A stretch of 64,000 nucleotides of DNA from Rhizobium sp. BK196 (GTDB taxonomy: Bacteria; Pseudomonadota; Alphaproteobacteria; Rhizobiales; Rhizobiaceae), in the NCBI RefSeq assembly GCF_014193255.1, contig NZ_JACHZB010000004.1, positions 186,001-250,000 on the forward strand, in the 5' to 3' direction. Under the pieces are notes generated by a model. It made no database searches, had not been told where the DNA came from, and saw only the letters and a program-made list of their open reading frames with translations. Made by a program: the position numbers and the translations under genes. Shown one piece after another: positions 24,498 to 34,059 of this stretch (position 1 is its first letter; every line of letters starts with the position of its first letter).

Positions 24498-25580
24498 ATG
24501 TCAGATATCGACCAGCTTAAATCCTCTCTGCTTGCCGAAATTGCCGCCGCCAATGACGAACAGACGCTCGAAGCCGTCCGTGTTTCGGCACTCGGCAAGA
24601 AGGGCTCCGTCTCCGAGCTTCTGAAGACGCTCGGCGCGATGACGCCGGAGGAGCGCCAGACGCGCGGCGCTGTCATCAATGCTCTGAAGAACGAGGTGAC
24701 CGACGCTCTCACCGATCGTAAGACGGTGCTGAAGGAAGCGGCGATCAATGCCCGTCTGAAAGCCGAAACGGTCGATGTCAGCCTGCCGGTACGTTCATCG
24801 CCCGCCGAGCGCGGCCGTATCCATCCGATCAGCCAGATCGTCGACGAAATCACTGCGATCTTCGCCGACATGGGCTTCTCGATCGCCGAAGGTCCAGACA
24901 TCGAGAGCGACTATTACAATTTCACGGCTCTGAATTTTCCCGAGGGACACCCGGCCCGCGAGATGCACGACACCTTCTTTTTCAATCCGGATGAGAAGGG
25001 CGAGCGCAAGGTTCTGCGTACACATACCTCGCCGGTGCAGGTGCGCACCATGGAAGCGCAGAAGCCGCCGATCCGCATCATCATCCCCGGCAAGACCTAC
25101 CGCCAGGATTCCGACGCTACCCATTCGCCGATGTTCCATCAGGTCGAGGGTCTGGTCGTCGACAAGAAGGCCAATGTTGCCAACCTTCGCTGGGTGCTGG
25201 AGGAATTCTGCAAGACCTTCTTCGAGGTCGACGGCGTGACAATGCGCTTTCGCCCGTCCTTCTTCCCCTTCACCGAGCCCTCCTTCGAGGTCGATATCCA
25301 GTGCGACCGGTCCGGCCCGATCGTCAAGTTCGGCGAAGGCACCGACTGGATGGAAATCCTCGGCTGCGGCATGGTCCACCCGAACGTACTGCGCTACGGC
25401 GGACTCGATCCGGACGAATATCAGGGCTTTGCCTGGGGCATGGGCCTAGACCGCATCGCCATGCTGAAATACGGCATGCCAGACCTGCGCGACTTCTTCA
25501 ACGCCGACGTCCGTTGGATAAACCATTACGGCTTCCGCCCGCTCGACATGCCGACGCTGTTCGGCGGCCTGAGCGTTTAA
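24498..25580 (+). CDS. pheS: Phenylalanine--tRNA ligase alpha subunit
   Basis: 360 aa from ATG 24498. An N-terminal coiled-coil (about residues 1-90) is followed by the class II catalytic core: [19 protein letters not shown], motif 2 around [14 protein letters not shown] and motif 3 [13 protein letters not shown]. It charges tRNA-Phe as an alpha2beta2 enzyme with PheT, encoded 15 nt downstream. Confidence 0.97.
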   Translation: MSDIDQLKSSLLAEIAAANDEQTLEAVRVSALGKKGSVSELLKTLGAMTPEERQTRGAVINALKNEVTDALTDRKTVLKEAAINARLKAETVDVSLPVRSSPAERGRIHPISQIVDEITAIFADMGFSIAEGPDIESDYYNFTALNFPEGHPAREMHDTFFFNPDEKGERKVLRTHTSPVQVRTMEAQKPPIRIIIPGKTYRQDSDATHSPMFHQVEGLVVDKKANVANLRWVLEEFCKTFFEVDGVTMRFRPSFFPFTEPSFEVDIQCDRSGPIVKFGEGTDWMEILGCGMVHPNVLRYGGLDPDEYQGFAWGMGLDRIAMLKYGMPDLRDFFNADVRWINHYGFRPLDMPTLFGGLSV

Positions 25581-25595
25581 GGGAGGATTGGACCT

Positions 25596-28019
25596 ATGAA
25601 ATTCACGCTCTCCTGGCTGAAAGATCATCTGGAAACGGATGCTACGCTCGATGAAATCTGCGCCCGCCTGACTGAGATCGGGCTGGAAGTGGAAGATGTC
25701 GACGATAAGGCAGCCTTCAAGCCCTTCGTTATCGCCAAGGTTCTCTCCGCCGAAAAGCATCCGCAGGCCGACCGCCTCAAGGTACTGATGGTCGATACCG
25801 GTCAGGGCGCTCCGGTACAGGTCGTCTGCGGCGCGCCGAATGCGCGTGCGGGTCTCATCGGCGCCTTTGCCGCTCCCGGCACCTATGTTCCCGGCATCGA
25901 CGTAACGCTGTCGGTCGGCAATATCCGCGGTGTGGAAAGCCGCGGCATGATGTGCTCGGAAAAGGAACTGCAGATCTCCGACAATCACGACGGCATTATC
26001 GACCTTCCTGATGATGCGCCCATCGGCACGAGCTACGCCGCCTATGCCCATCTCGACGATCCGGTCATCGAGATCAACCTGACGCCGAACCGCCCGGACT
26101 GCACCTCGATCTACGGCATTGCCCGCGATCTTGCCGCCTCCGGCCTCGGCACGCTGAAGACGCGTCCCGCGCCATCCTTCGCTGTCGAAGGAAAAACGCC
26201 GGTAACGCTGACGCTCGATCTCGACGATGCCAAGCTCTGCCCGGGCTTCAGCCTGCGGCTCGTCCGTGGTGTCAAGAATGGCCCGAGCCCGCGCTGGATG
26301 CAGCAGCGGCTGCTCGCGATCGGCCTGCGCCCGATCAATGCACTTGTCGATATCACCAACTACATGACCTTCGATCAAGGCCGGCCGATGCACGTCTTCG
26401 ACGCCGCCAAGGTCACGGGTAACCTGACTGTGCGCCGCGCCAGGGAAGGCGAAACCGTGCTGGCGCTCGATCAGCGCGAATACAAGCTCGGCCCGAACAA
26501 CGTCGTCATCGCCGATGAAGACGGCATCGAATCGATCGGCGGCATCATGGGCGGCGAACATTCCGGCTGCGATGAGAATACCGTCGATGTCCTGATCGAA
26601 TCCGCTCTCTGGGATCCGATGAACATCGCCAAGTCAGGTCGCGCGCTCGGCATCATCACCGATGCCCGCTACCGTTTCGAACGCGGCGTCGATCCGGAGT
26701 ATATGATTCCGGGTCTGGAACGCACGACGGAACTGGTGCTTGAACTTTGCGGCGGCACGCCCGCCAGGGCCGAAATCGTCGGCTACAAGGGTTACGAGCC
26801 AAAGATCGTCGACTTCCCCTATTCGGAGGTCAAGCGCCTGACCGGCCTGGAGGTTTCGACCGAAGAAAGCAATAGGATTCTGAGCCGTCTCGGTTTCAAG
26901 GTTTCGGGCTCCGGAGAACGTGTCTCCGTCGCCGTTCCATCCTGGCGTCCCGATGTCGATGGCAAGGCCGATCTGGTGGAAGAGGTCATGCGCATTCACG
27001 GCGTCGACAACATCAAGCCGGCGCCGCTCGAAAGCCATGCTGCCGTCAACGGTAAAATCCTGACGGTGCTGCAGATCCGCACGCGCATCGCCAAGCGCGC
27101 TCTCGCCTCGCGCGGCATGCTGGAAGCCGTCACCTGGTCTTTCATTTCCGAAGATCAGGCAAAGCTCTTCGGCGGCGGCTCGGCAGCCCTCAAGCTCGCC
27201 AACCCGATCGCGGCCGAAATGTCGGATATGCGCCCCTCGCTGCTGCCTGGCCTGCTGACGGCTGCCCAGCGTAATGCAGACAAAGGCTATGGCGACGTGG
27301 CGATCTTCGAAGTCTCCGGTACCTACGAAAACGACACGCCGGAAGGCCAGCGCCGCGTAGCCGGCGGCATCCGCCGCGGCACGGCCTCGCTTGCCGGTGT
27401 CGGCCGCATGTGGTCGAATGCCTCAAAGGGTGGCGGCAAGCCGGTCGATGTCTTCGATGCCAAGGCCGATGCGCTCGCCGTCATCGAAGCCTGCGGCCTG
27501 CCGACGGGGAATATTCAGATCGAGCAGGGCGGTCCCGAATGGTATCACCCCGGCCGCTCAGGCACGATCAAGATGGGTCCGAAGGTGATCCTCGGTTATT
27601 TCGGCGAGTTCCATCCGACCATGCTCGAAAGGCTCGATGTTTCCGGCGCGCTCTGCGGGTTTGAAGTCTATCTCGATGCCATGGCCGAGCCGAAGAAGAA
27701 GGCGACCCGTACCAAGCCGGCGCTTGACCTCTCGCCCTTCCAGGCCGTCAAGCGCGACTTCGCCTTCGTCGTCGATAAGACCGTGGAAGCTGGAGCGATC
27801 ATCAAGGCTGCCACCGGTGTCGATCGCAAGCTGATAACGGGCGTCAATGTTTTCGATATTTTCGAAGGCGCCTCGGTCGGCGAAGGCAAGAAATCCGTTG
27901 CGATCGAAGTCCAGATCCAGCCGGCCGAGCGCACGCTGACGGACGAGGATTTCGAAGCGCTGACCCAGAAGATCGTCGCAAGCGTTGCCAAGTTCACCGG
28001 CGGCGTTTTGCGAGGCTGA
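25596..28019 (+). CDS. pheT: Phenylalanine--tRNA ligase beta subunit
   Basis: 807 aa, full length. Order of domains: an EMAP-like tRNA-binding fold ([20 protein letters not shown]), B3/4 editing domain ([20 protein letters not shown]), B5, class-II-like core ([20 protein letters not shown]) and the C-terminal anticodon-binding ferredoxin-like domain ([28 protein letters not shown]). The beta subunit binds tRNA and edits mischarged Tyr. The gene ends before a repeat-rich intergenic region. Confidence 0.97.
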   Translation: MKFTLSWLKDHLETDATLDEICARLTEIGLEVEDVDDKAAFKPFVIAKVLSAEKHPQADRLKVLMVDTGQGAPVQVVCGAPNARAGLIGAFAAPGTYVPGIDVTLSVGNIRGVESRGMMCSEKELQISDNHDGIIDLPDDAPIGTSYAAYAHLDDPVIEINLTPNRPDCTSIYGIARDLAASGLGTLKTRPAPSFAVEGKTPVTLTLDLDDAKLCPGFSLRLVRGVKNGPSPRWMQQRLLAIGLRPINALVDITNYMTFDQGRPMHVFDAAKVTGNLTVRRAREGETVLALDQREYKLGPNNVVIADEDGIESIGGIMGGEHSGCDENTVDVLIESALWDPMNIAKSGRALGIITDARYRFERGVDPEYMIPGLERTTELVLELCGGTPARAEIVGYKGYEPKIVDFPYSEVKRLTGLEVSTEESNRILSRLGFKVSGSGERVSVAVPSWRPDVDGKADLVEEVMRIHGVDNIKPAPLESHAAVNGKILTVLQIRTRIAKRALASRGMLEAVTWSFISEDQAKLFGGGSAALKLANPIAAEMSDMRPSLLPGLLTAAQRNADKGYGDVAIFEVSGTYENDTPEGQRRVAGGIRRGTASLAGVGRMWSNASKGGGKPVDVFDAKADALAVIEACGLPTGNIQIEQGGPEWYHPGRSGTIKMGPKVILGYFGEFHPTMLERLDVSGALCGFEVYLDAMAEPKKKATRTKPALDLSPFQAVKRDFAFVVDKTVEAGAIIKAATGVDRKLITGVNVFDIFEGASVGEGKKSVAIEVQIQPAERTLTDEDFEALTQKIVASVAKFTGGVLRG

Positions 28020-28028
28020 GCCGGCTAA

Positions 28029-28086
28029 GTCGATCTCAAGCAAAACTGGTTTCGCGTCCAGAATTGCGTTGAGCAAAAGATAAAGC
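28029..28086. repeat. Probable copy of a rhizobial intergenic palindromic element
   Basis: The stretch after pheT (CAAAACTGGTTTCGCGTCC, then GAATTGCGTTGAGCAAAAG) resembles the short repeated element common between rhizobial genes that ends in a GAATTGCG...CAAAGA..AGAGCG pattern. It contains a small CTGG / CCAG hairpin. The call is from memory of that pattern and is not tested against other copies. Confidence 0.35.
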
Positions 28087-28128
28087 GCCCTTTGTGCGTC
28101 TGATCAGCGCGCAAAGGGCGCTCTGATT
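28084..28128 (+). terminator. Stem-loop after pheT
   Basis: An 11-bp perfect stem AGCGCCCTTTG / CAAAGGGCGCT (28084-28094 and 28112-28122) with a 17-nt loop, followed by a short CTGATTTT. Probably ends the pheST transcript, though the U-tract is weak; on the other strand the tail is TTATCTTTTG, so it may act both ways. Confidence 0.55.
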
Positions 28129-28168
28129 TTATGGACCTGTTTTTCCGAACTTGAGGCGATGCGGGGCC

Positions 28169-28195
28169 TGCATAGGATGCATAGAATGCATAGGG
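28169..28195. repeat. Three tandem 9-nt repeats
   Basis: TGCATAGGA, TGCATAGAA and TGCATAGGG follow one another exactly, between the pheT stem-loop and the end of the SnoaL-like gene. The unit contains TGCATA and the array may expand or contract by slippage. No function is evident. Confidence 0.7.
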
Positions 28196-28235
28196 CGATG
28201 ATTTGCGGTCTGTTGCAGACGGAAGGTACAGGACC

Positions 28236-28595
28236 CTACACATGGAGATGATAAAGCTTGCTGACAATCGTCCAGCGGCCTTCGATCTTCAGCAGCGAGA
28301 GATAATCAGTGAAGCGCATGCCGGCGAATTCGTCGGTGACTTTCACGGTCGCAGCATCGCCCGATATATCGATGCTGCCGATATCCATGTAAGGCTGGGT
28401 GCCCGGTGGCGCTGCCCCTTCCTCGATGATGGCGGCAATGAATTCATCCCGCGAGAGCCATTCCACCGCATTTTCATAGTGCCCGATGATCGAGCTCTTG
28501 GGATGGAAAGCTTTCTTTAAGGCTGCCTCGTTGGCGAAGGCCATGCCCTCGACATAGAGATGAACCGTTGCCTCGATTGCCTGCCTGTCAGCCAT
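28236..28595 (-). CDS. SnoaL/NTF2-like (lumazine-binding-type) protein
   Basis: 119 aa from ATG 28595, preceded by GAGGTG at 6 nt. The NTF2-like pattern is seen: an N-terminal helix (IEATVHLYVEGMAFANEAAL), FHPKSSIIGHYEN, then alternating strands (IDISGDAATVKVTDEF) and the final LLKIEGRWTIVSKLYH. Such small alpha+beta barrels bind or turn over small ligands; many lack a known substrate. No clear partner nearby. Confidence 0.78.
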   Translation of the reverse strand: MADRQAIEATVHLYVEGMAFANEAALKKAFHPKSSIIGHYENAVEWLSRDEFIAAIIEEGAAPPGTQPYMDIGSIDISGDAATVKVTDEFAGMRFTDYLSLLKIEGRWTIVSKLYHLHV

Positions 28596-28662
28596 ATCGA
28601 CACCTCGCCTCGTATTCTGAAGGAAATGATAGAGGGGTCGTCGGCGAAGACAAGGCTGAAAG

Positions 28663-28694
28663 AAGGAGAGCGGCCGGCGCCGGCCGCTCTCCTT
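28663..28694 (-). terminator. 32-nt perfect palindrome downstream of the YciF-like gene
   Basis: 16-nt arms AAGGAGAGCGGCCGGC and its exact complement meet with no spacer. On the minus strand the hairpin lies 14 nt after the stop at 28708 and is followed by CTTTCAG, so it probably works as terminator or 3' stabiliser. Confidence 0.6.
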
Positions 28695-28707
28695 GCGGAT
28701 GCGAGTA

Positions 28708-29205
28708 TCAGGCTGCGCGTGCCTTCTGGTTTGCGGCAGTCGTTGCAAGCTTCGTCAGAAGCTGGTCGGTCTTGCCTTCTTCCTGCAAAGTCTGATCGAG
28801 GAGCATGACGGCGTCCTTGAAGCCCAGCGTCTGCGCCCACGTTTTCAACGTGCCGTAGCGGGCGATTTCATAATGCTCGACGGCCTGGGCCGCGGAAATC
28901 AGGCCGGCATCGACGGCCGATGTGCCTTTGAATTCCTCCATGATTTCCTCGCCCTCGGCGATGATGCCCTGGATCGCTTCGCAGGTTTTGCCCTGGGCGC
29001 GCTTGCCGATGATCTCGAAAACTTGCTGCAGTCGCTCGACATGGCCTTCGGTTTCTTCACGGTGCTTTTCGAAACCTGCCTTCAATTCCGTCGACTGGGC
29101 AGCGCGTGCCATCTTCGGCAAAGCACGCAATATCTGCCGTTCGGCGAAATAGATATCCTTGAGCGTATCGTAAAACAGATCTTCCAGTGTCTTTTCCTTG
29201 GCCAT
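28708..29205 (-). CDS. YciE/YciF family ferritin-like protein (DUF892)
   Basis: 165 aa from ATG 29205. LEDLFYDTLKDIYFAERQIL is the family signature at the N-terminus, followed by carboxylate-rich helices (EETEGHVERLQQVFEIIG, AAQAVEHYEIARYGTLKTWA) with the E, H and ExxH residues of a di-iron ferritin fold. Family members are induced by stress and osmotic shock. It is 13 nt short of a strong palindrome at its 3' side. No cofactor evidence beyond the residues. Confidence 0.88.
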   Translation of the reverse strand: MAKEKTLEDLFYDTLKDIYFAERQILRALPKMARAAQSTELKAGFEKHREETEGHVERLQQVFEIIGKRAQGKTCEAIQGIIAEGEEIMEEFKGTSAVDAGLISAAQAVEHYEIARYGTLKTWAQTLGFKDAVMLLDQTLQEEGKTDQLLTKLATTAANQKARAA

Positions 29206-29348
29206 GGTTCCGTTCCTTTGTTGAGAGATTTGCGCCCTTGGGCGACATTTCTTAGAAGTTGGCACCGGGCTAATTGTTCCCGCGCATTTCGGGTGGAACG
29301 ACTGCATTGCCCGGGCAATGATGTCGGGAGCACTCGGGAGGACCGCGC

Positions 29349-29966
29349 ATGAAGAAACCAGGATCGATGAAGGGGCTCGAGGATCTCGGCCGAGTGCGCC
29401 TGTCGACGAATTTCTTCTTCCGCGATTTCCTCCACTCCGAGATCGCCGATTTCTATCGCATCCCGAACATTCCCGACGATCCCGATCTGGCAATCGAAAC
29501 GGGCAGCCGCCTTTGCGAGGAATTGTTGGAGCCATTGGAAGCGAGTTTCGGGCGCCTGCACATTCGCTCCGGCTATCGCTCGCCCGCAGTCAATCGCTTC
29601 GGCAACGAGAACAAGCTGAATTGTTCGACTAACGCCGCCACTGCTGCCCATCATATCTGGGATGTCAGAGATTTTGACGGCTGCATGGGCGCCGCCGCCT
29701 GCATTGCCATCCCGTGGATGGTCGATCACTATACTGATGAAAGCGACTGGCTGAGGCTTGCCTGGTGGATCCATGACCACCTGCCTTATGCCTCGCTCTG
29801 TTTCTTCCCGAAGCTATGGGCTTTCAACATCCAGTGGCACGAGCGGCCGAAGCGTGTGATCCAGAGCTATGTACGCCCGCGCGGTATCCTGACCAAGCCG
29901 GGGATGGCCAATTGGGAGGGCGATCATTCTGAATGGTATGAGGGCTTTCCGCAGTTCAGAAATTGA
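29349..29966 (+). CDS. Uncharacterised protein with peptidase M15-like features
   Basis: 205 aa from ATG 29349, preceded by GGGAGGA. I do not recognise a precise family. LHIRSGYRSPAVNRFGNE resembles the SGYRSxxxN box of M15 D,D-carboxypeptidases, and AHHIWDVRDFDG could supply the following H...D zinc ligands, with a later WWIHDHLPY and FNIQWHERP. No signal peptide is visible, which is odd for a peptidoglycan enzyme. The fold match is tentative. It overlaps the convergent GNAT gene by 11 nt. Confidence 0.6.
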   Translation: MKKPGSMKGLEDLGRVRLSTNFFFRDFLHSEIADFYRIPNIPDDPDLAIETGSRLCEELLEPLEASFGRLHIRSGYRSPAVNRFGNENKLNCSTNAATAAHHIWDVRDFDGCMGAAACIAIPWMVDHYTDESDWLRLAWWIHDHLPYASLCFFPKLWAFNIQWHERPKRVIQSYVRPRGILTKPGMANWEGDHSEWYEGFPQFRN

Positions 29967-30399
29967 TGCGGTAGCGGATATGGCCGTCACTCTTGACGTA
30001 AGTGTCGTAGAGCGCCTGGGCCGTCTTGTTCTGCTCGCTCGTATGCCAATAGAGTCGCGACCAGCCATTCTTCTTGCAGAGGGTAACGAGGTCGTCCATC
30101 AGTGCCCGGCCGACACCCCTGCCGCGCACATTCCCGGAAACGAACAGGTCTTCGAGATAGCAGTCCTTACCTCGAATCCAGGTACCCTCATGCGTCAGGC
30201 AGAGCGTGAAGCCCACGACTTCGCCGTCGAGTTCCGCCACCCGCATGAAGATTGCCGACGCCGGATCGAAGATCCGGCGCCAGGTGGAATCGGTGATGTC
30301 GGCGTCGACGGTGACCTCGTAAAAAGCGAGATAATCCGCCCAGAGCAGGCGCCAGCGCGCCTCGTCTTCAGGTTTCGCGTCGCGGATCGTCACGGCCAT
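29956..30399 (-). CDS. GNAT family N-acetyltransferase
   Basis: 147 aa from ATG 30399, with GAGGTGG just upstream; ATG 30417, overlapping the aldo/keto reductase stop as ATGA, is the alternative. Acetyl-CoA motif: EDLFVSGNVRGRGVGRALMD; C-terminal SEQNKTAQALYDTYV. The pattern is like spermidine/diamine-type or general GNAT enzymes. Probably coupled to the aldo/keto reductase upstream. Confidence 0.85.
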   Translation of the reverse strand: MAVTIRDAKPEDEARWRLLWADYLAFYEVTVDADITDSTWRRIFDPASAIFMRVAELDGEVVGFTLCLTHEGTWIRGKDCYLEDLFVSGNVRGRGVGRALMDDLVTLCKKNGWSRLYWHTSEQNKTAQALYDTYVKSDGHIRYRINF

Positions 30400-30413
30400 G
30401 CCACCACCTCGTT

Positions 30414-31361
30414 TCATGCGCCCGCCTTATCCAGCAGCGCCATCGCCTCGTCGGAGAGTTTGAGCGTCGTTGCTTTCACCAGGCTGTCAAGCTGGGAAAG
30501 GCTCGTAGCACTGGCAATCGGCGCCGTCACGCTCTTCTTGCGCAACAGCCATGCAAGCGAGATTTCCGCAGGCTTTGCGCCCGTTTCGACCGAGACTTTG
30601 TCGAGTGCCGCAAGAATGCGCATGCCCTTGTCGTCGAGATATTGGGAAACGCGGCCTTCGCGGGCGCGGCCCTCTGTATCCGCCTTGCTGCGGTACTTGC
30701 CCGAAAGGAAGCCGGCTGCAAGGCTGAAATAGGTGATGACGCCGATATCTTCTTTGATGCAGAGATCGGCAAGCGGGCCTTCGAAGCTCGAACGCTCATA
30801 GAGGTTATATTCGGGCTGCAGCGCCTGATAGCGCGGCAGGCCTGCTTTGTCGGCGGCATCGAAGGAAGCTTGCAGCTGGCTCGCATCATAGTTGGAGCAG
30901 CCGAAGGAGCGGATCTTGCCCTGTTCCTGAAGCTTGGCATAAGCGCCAAGTGACTCTTCATGCGGCGTATCGGTGTCCGGCCAATGTGACAGATAGAGGT
31001 CGAGATAGTCGGTCTGCAGCCGGCGCAGAGAATCTTCGATTGCCCTGAGAATGTAATTTGCCTTCAGCGTCCTGCCTTGGCCCATATCCGAGCCGACCTT
31101 GGTGATGATGACAACCTTGTCGCGGGAAACCTTTGACCTTTTCAGCCACCTGCCGATGATCTCTTCGGAATCGCCGCCCTTGTTGCCCGGCACCCAGGCT
31201 GAATAGACATCTGCGGTATCAATCGTATTGAGGCCGGCACCGAAAAAGCCGTCCAGAATATCAAAGGACGTTTTCTCGTCGGTTGTCCAGCCGAATACAT
31301 TGCCGCCGAAGACAATCGGCGAGACCGAAAGCCCTGTTTTCCCAAGCCGGCGCATTTCCAT
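30414..31361 (-). CDS. Aldo/keto reductase
   Basis: 315 aa from ATG 31361, which has GGAG 6 nt upstream. Catalytic tetrad residues are visible: Asp and Tyr in NTIDTADVYSAW, Lys in VIITKVGSD and His in LYLSHWPDTDTP. NADPH pocket region SATSLSQLD near the C-terminus. A YajO/YghZ-like general reductase of aldehydes or keto-sugars. The downstream GNAT gene may be translated with it. Confidence 0.9.
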   Translation of the reverse strand: MEMRRLGKTGLSVSPIVFGGNVFGWTTDEKTSFDILDGFFGAGLNTIDTADVYSAWVPGNKGGDSEEIIGRWLKRSKVSRDKVVIITKVGSDMGQGRTLKANYILRAIEDSLRRLQTDYLDLYLSHWPDTDTPHEESLGAYAKLQEQGKIRSFGCSNYDASQLQASFDAADKAGLPRYQALQPEYNLYERSSFEGPLADLCIKEDIGVITYFSLAAGFLSGKYRSKADTEGRAREGRVSQYLDDKGMRILAALDKVSVETGAKPAEISLAWLLRKKSVTAPIASATSLSQLDSLVKATTLKLSDEAMALLDKAGA

Positions 31362-31541
31362 GGCGCTCTCCAAAAATGCTGAGGTGATTGAATGTGAGGA
31401 AGCGGCAGAACGCCGTTCGTCAGTACCCTAGCGCGGAGTCTTCCCGAAGGAAACCAAACTTCCGTGATCTCCCCCGCGCGCCATTGCACCGCATGACAGG
31501 GCTGCATAAGGTGCGCCCGATCGATTTCAGGAGGACCTTTC

Positions 31542-32528
31542 ATGTTGCGTTTCGGTATACTCTCGACGGCCAAGATCGGCCGCGACAATGTCGTTCCCGC
31601 CATCCAGGACGCGGAAAACTGCGTCATTACCGCGATTGCCAGCCGTGATTTTGCACGTGCCCGGGAAATGGCGGACCGTTTTTCCGTGCCGCATGCCTTC
31701 GGCTCCTACGAGGAAATGCTGGCGTCCGATGTGATCGACGCCGTCTATATACCGCTGCCGACCTCCCAGCATGTCGAATGGTCGATCAAGGCCGCGGATG
31801 CCGGCAAGCACGTGCTCTGCGAAAAGCCGATTGCGCTGAAAGCTTCCGAGATCGACAATCTCATTGCTGCGCGCGATCGCAACAAGGTCATCATCAGCGA
31901 AGCCTTCATGATCACCTATTCGCCGGTCTGGCGGAAGGTTCGCTCGCTGCTGCAGGAGGGTGTGATCGGCGAGCTTCGCCATGTCCAGGGCGCCTTCACC
32001 TATTACAACCGCGACCCCGGCAACATGCGCAACATTCCCGAGCTTGGCGGCGGCGGCCTGCCGGATATCGGCGTCTATCCAGTCATCAGCACCCGCTTCT
32101 CCACCGGCAAGGAACCGTCCTGGGTCCAGGCAATCACCGAGCGTGATGGGGAATTTGGCACGGATATATACTCCAGCGTGAAGGCCGATTTCGGCGATTT
32201 TGAACTGAGCTTCTACATCTCCACCCAAATGGCCGGCCGTCAGATCATGGTTTTCCACGGCACCGACGGCTATATCGAAGTGAAGTCGCCCTTCAACGCC
32301 AATCGTTGGGGCCCGGAGGAGATTGAGGTGACTGATCGCGGCCACAATGAAGCCCGGATCATCCGCTTCCAGGATAGCCGCCAGTATAAGTGCCAGGCTG
32401 AAGCCTTTGCCCGCGCTGCGGCAGGCGAAAAGGAAGAAATCGTCACGTTGGAAGATTCCAAGCTTAACCAGAAGGTCATCGACGCCATCTACCGCGCCAG
32501 TGAGCAGGATGGCTGGGAAGCGGTCTGA
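31542..32528 (+). CDS. Gfo/Idh/MocA family oxidoreductase
   Basis: 328 aa, with AGGAGG about 8 nt before the ATG. N-terminal Rossmann fold ([20 protein letters not shown]), the family Lys in [13 protein letters not shown] and the C-terminal GFO domain with [14 protein letters not shown]. These NAD(P)-dependent enzymes oxidise or reduce sugars and polyols. The gene stands alone and its substrate is not predictable. Confidence 0.9.
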   Translation: MLRFGILSTAKIGRDNVVPAIQDAENCVITAIASRDFARAREMADRFSVPHAFGSYEEMLASDVIDAVYIPLPTSQHVEWSIKAADAGKHVLCEKPIALKASEIDNLIAARDRNKVIISEAFMITYSPVWRKVRSLLQEGVIGELRHVQGAFTYYNRDPGNMRNIPELGGGGLPDIGVYPVISTRFSTGKEPSWVQAITERDGEFGTDIYSSVKADFGDFELSFYISTQMAGRQIMVFHGTDGYIEVKSPFNANRWGPEEIEVTDRGHNEARIIRFQDSRQYKCQAEAFARAAAGEKEEIVTLEDSKLNQKVIDAIYRASEQDGWEAV

Positions 32529-32531
32529 TAC

Positions 32532-32915
32532 TTATTCGGCTTTGTCCCGGAACACGAAGCGGGAATAGCCGAAGAAGCTGAAGAACATCGACGCTGCCGT
32601 CGCGAGCACCATTGCGACAAGCGGCTGCAGCGTTGGTAATGACAGAAGCAGCGCCGAATAGAGCCCGTAGTTGACGAGGGCGGCCGTCACGCCGACCGAG
32701 CCGTAGCGGAAGCCTTCCACTGCCAACGATCGGCCTGACCGGTCGAAAGTGAAAGTCCGGTTGAAGGCCCACGTCGTCGCCATCGCGAGTGCAATGGCAA
32801 TCAGCCGGGCAATGAAGGGACCGAGCGGAGTCAGGTGCAGAAGGGCAGCAAGCACGCCCGCATCGACGATGAAGCCCAGCCCACCGGCGATCGCAAAACG
32901 AACGAGCTTCTTCAT
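32532..32915 (-). CDS. GtrA family membrane protein
   Basis: 127 aa with four hydrophobic segments; AIAGGLGFIVDAGVLAALL and WAFNRTFTF are GtrA hallmarks. GtrA proteins are thought to flip undecaprenyl-phosphate-linked sugars across the inner membrane. Its start overlaps the stop of the GT2 gene by 4 nt, giving the usual GtrA-GtrB pair. Confidence 0.88.
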   Translation of the reverse strand: MKKLVRFAIAGGLGFIVDAGVLAALLHLTPLGPFIARLIAIALAMATTWAFNRTFTFDRSGRSLAVEGFRYGSVGVTAALVNYGLYSALLLSLPTLQPLVAMVLATAASMFFSFFGYSRFVFRDKAE

Positions 32916-33907
32916 GCGGCATCCGCTTTCTTGTCATCAGGCGTTATGGCCGACGTTTTACCCTTTACCGAAACCGGCGCTGCGAGGCTCATATAATGGA
33001 TGCGCAACTGCTCTGCCCGAGCCCGCGCAACGGAATCGAGGATCACGCCGGCAGTAAACAACATAATAGAAATCATCGCCAGCGCCGTCGAAAGCACCCA
33101 GGTCGGCATGCGGCTGACGAGGCCGGTCGCAAAATATTCCGCCAGTACCGGCCCCATGAATCCGAGGCTTGCCAGCATGAAGAGGGCGCTGATCGTGCCG
33201 AAGAAAGCGAAAGGCCGCGTCTCCTTCATCAGCATGGCAAACATCCAGAGGATCTTGCCGCCATCGCGGAAGGTCGAGAGCTTCGAATGCGAGCCCTCTG
33301 GGCGCCTGCCGTAATGCAGTTCCAGTTCACTGACAGGCAGTTTCAGCCGCGACGCATGCACCGACATTTCCGTTTCAATCTCGAAACCGCCGGAAACCGC
33401 GGGGAAGCTTTTGACGAAACGGCGCGAGAAGGCCCGGTAGCCGGAGAAGATATCGGTGAAGTCAGGCCCGAAAATTGCGCGATAGAGGATGTTGAAGAGC
33501 CGGTTGCCGAAAGCATGTCCCTGCCGGCCGGCATCATCATGCACGCCGCGTCGCGTACCGACCACCATATCGGCCCGCTCCGTCAACAGCGTCCGCACTA
33601 GTTCTTCAGCATCCTCGGGCGCATAGGTCCCGTCGCCATCGGCGATGATGTAGATGTCGGCATCGATATCGGCGAACATACGCCGCACCACATGGCCCTT
33701 GCCCTGGCGCCGTTCACGCACAACATGTGCGCCGGCGAGCATGGCATGCAGCGCCGTGCCGTCGGTGGAATTGTTGTCGTAGACATGGATATGCGCATCG
33801 GGCAGGGCCGCCCGGAAACCCCTGACGACAGAGCCGACGGTCGCCGCTTCGTTGTAGCAGGGAAGCAGAACGGCAATATCGGGACTGTCGCTGAACGATC
33901 GCGCCAT
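32912..33907 (-). CDS. Polyprenyl-phosphate glycosyltransferase (GtrB/DPM1-like GT2)
   Basis: 331 aa. The GT-A domain shows IAVLLPCYNEAATVGSVV, VYDNNSTDGT and IIADGDGTY (DXD-type), then IFSGYRAFSRRFVKS. Two hydrophobic segments near residues 235-305 anchor it. This is the layout of enzymes that load a sugar on undecaprenyl phosphate. With GtrA downstream and a GT-C protein on the opposite strand, all three steps of a glycan-decorating pathway may be present. Confidence 0.88.
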   Translation of the reverse strand: MARSFSDSPDIAVLLPCYNEAATVGSVVRGFRAALPDAHIHVYDNNSTDGTALHAMLAGAHVVRERRQGKGHVVRRMFADIDADIYIIADGDGTYAPEDAEELVRTLLTERADMVVGTRRGVHDDAGRQGHAFGNRLFNILYRAIFGPDFTDIFSGYRAFSRRFVKSFPAVSGGFEIETEMSVHASRLKLPVSELELHYGRRPEGSHSKLSTFRDGGKILWMFAMLMKETRPFAFFGTISALFMLASLGFMGPVLAEYFATGLVSRMPTWVLSTALAMISIMLFTAGVILDSVARARAEQLRIHYMSLAAPVSVKGKTSAITPDDKKADAA

Positions 33908-34059
33908 AGGTTACACTCGTAACAAAGAAACCGCGTCGAATTTACGCCATGCAGCGTTAACAAGCCGCTATGAGAAACAAAAGCTGTCACGCCGCGTGGT
34001 TTACACTTTCTTGATAAGCCAAGGCTAAGGTTTGCCCATCACGCAACGACCTGGCTATC

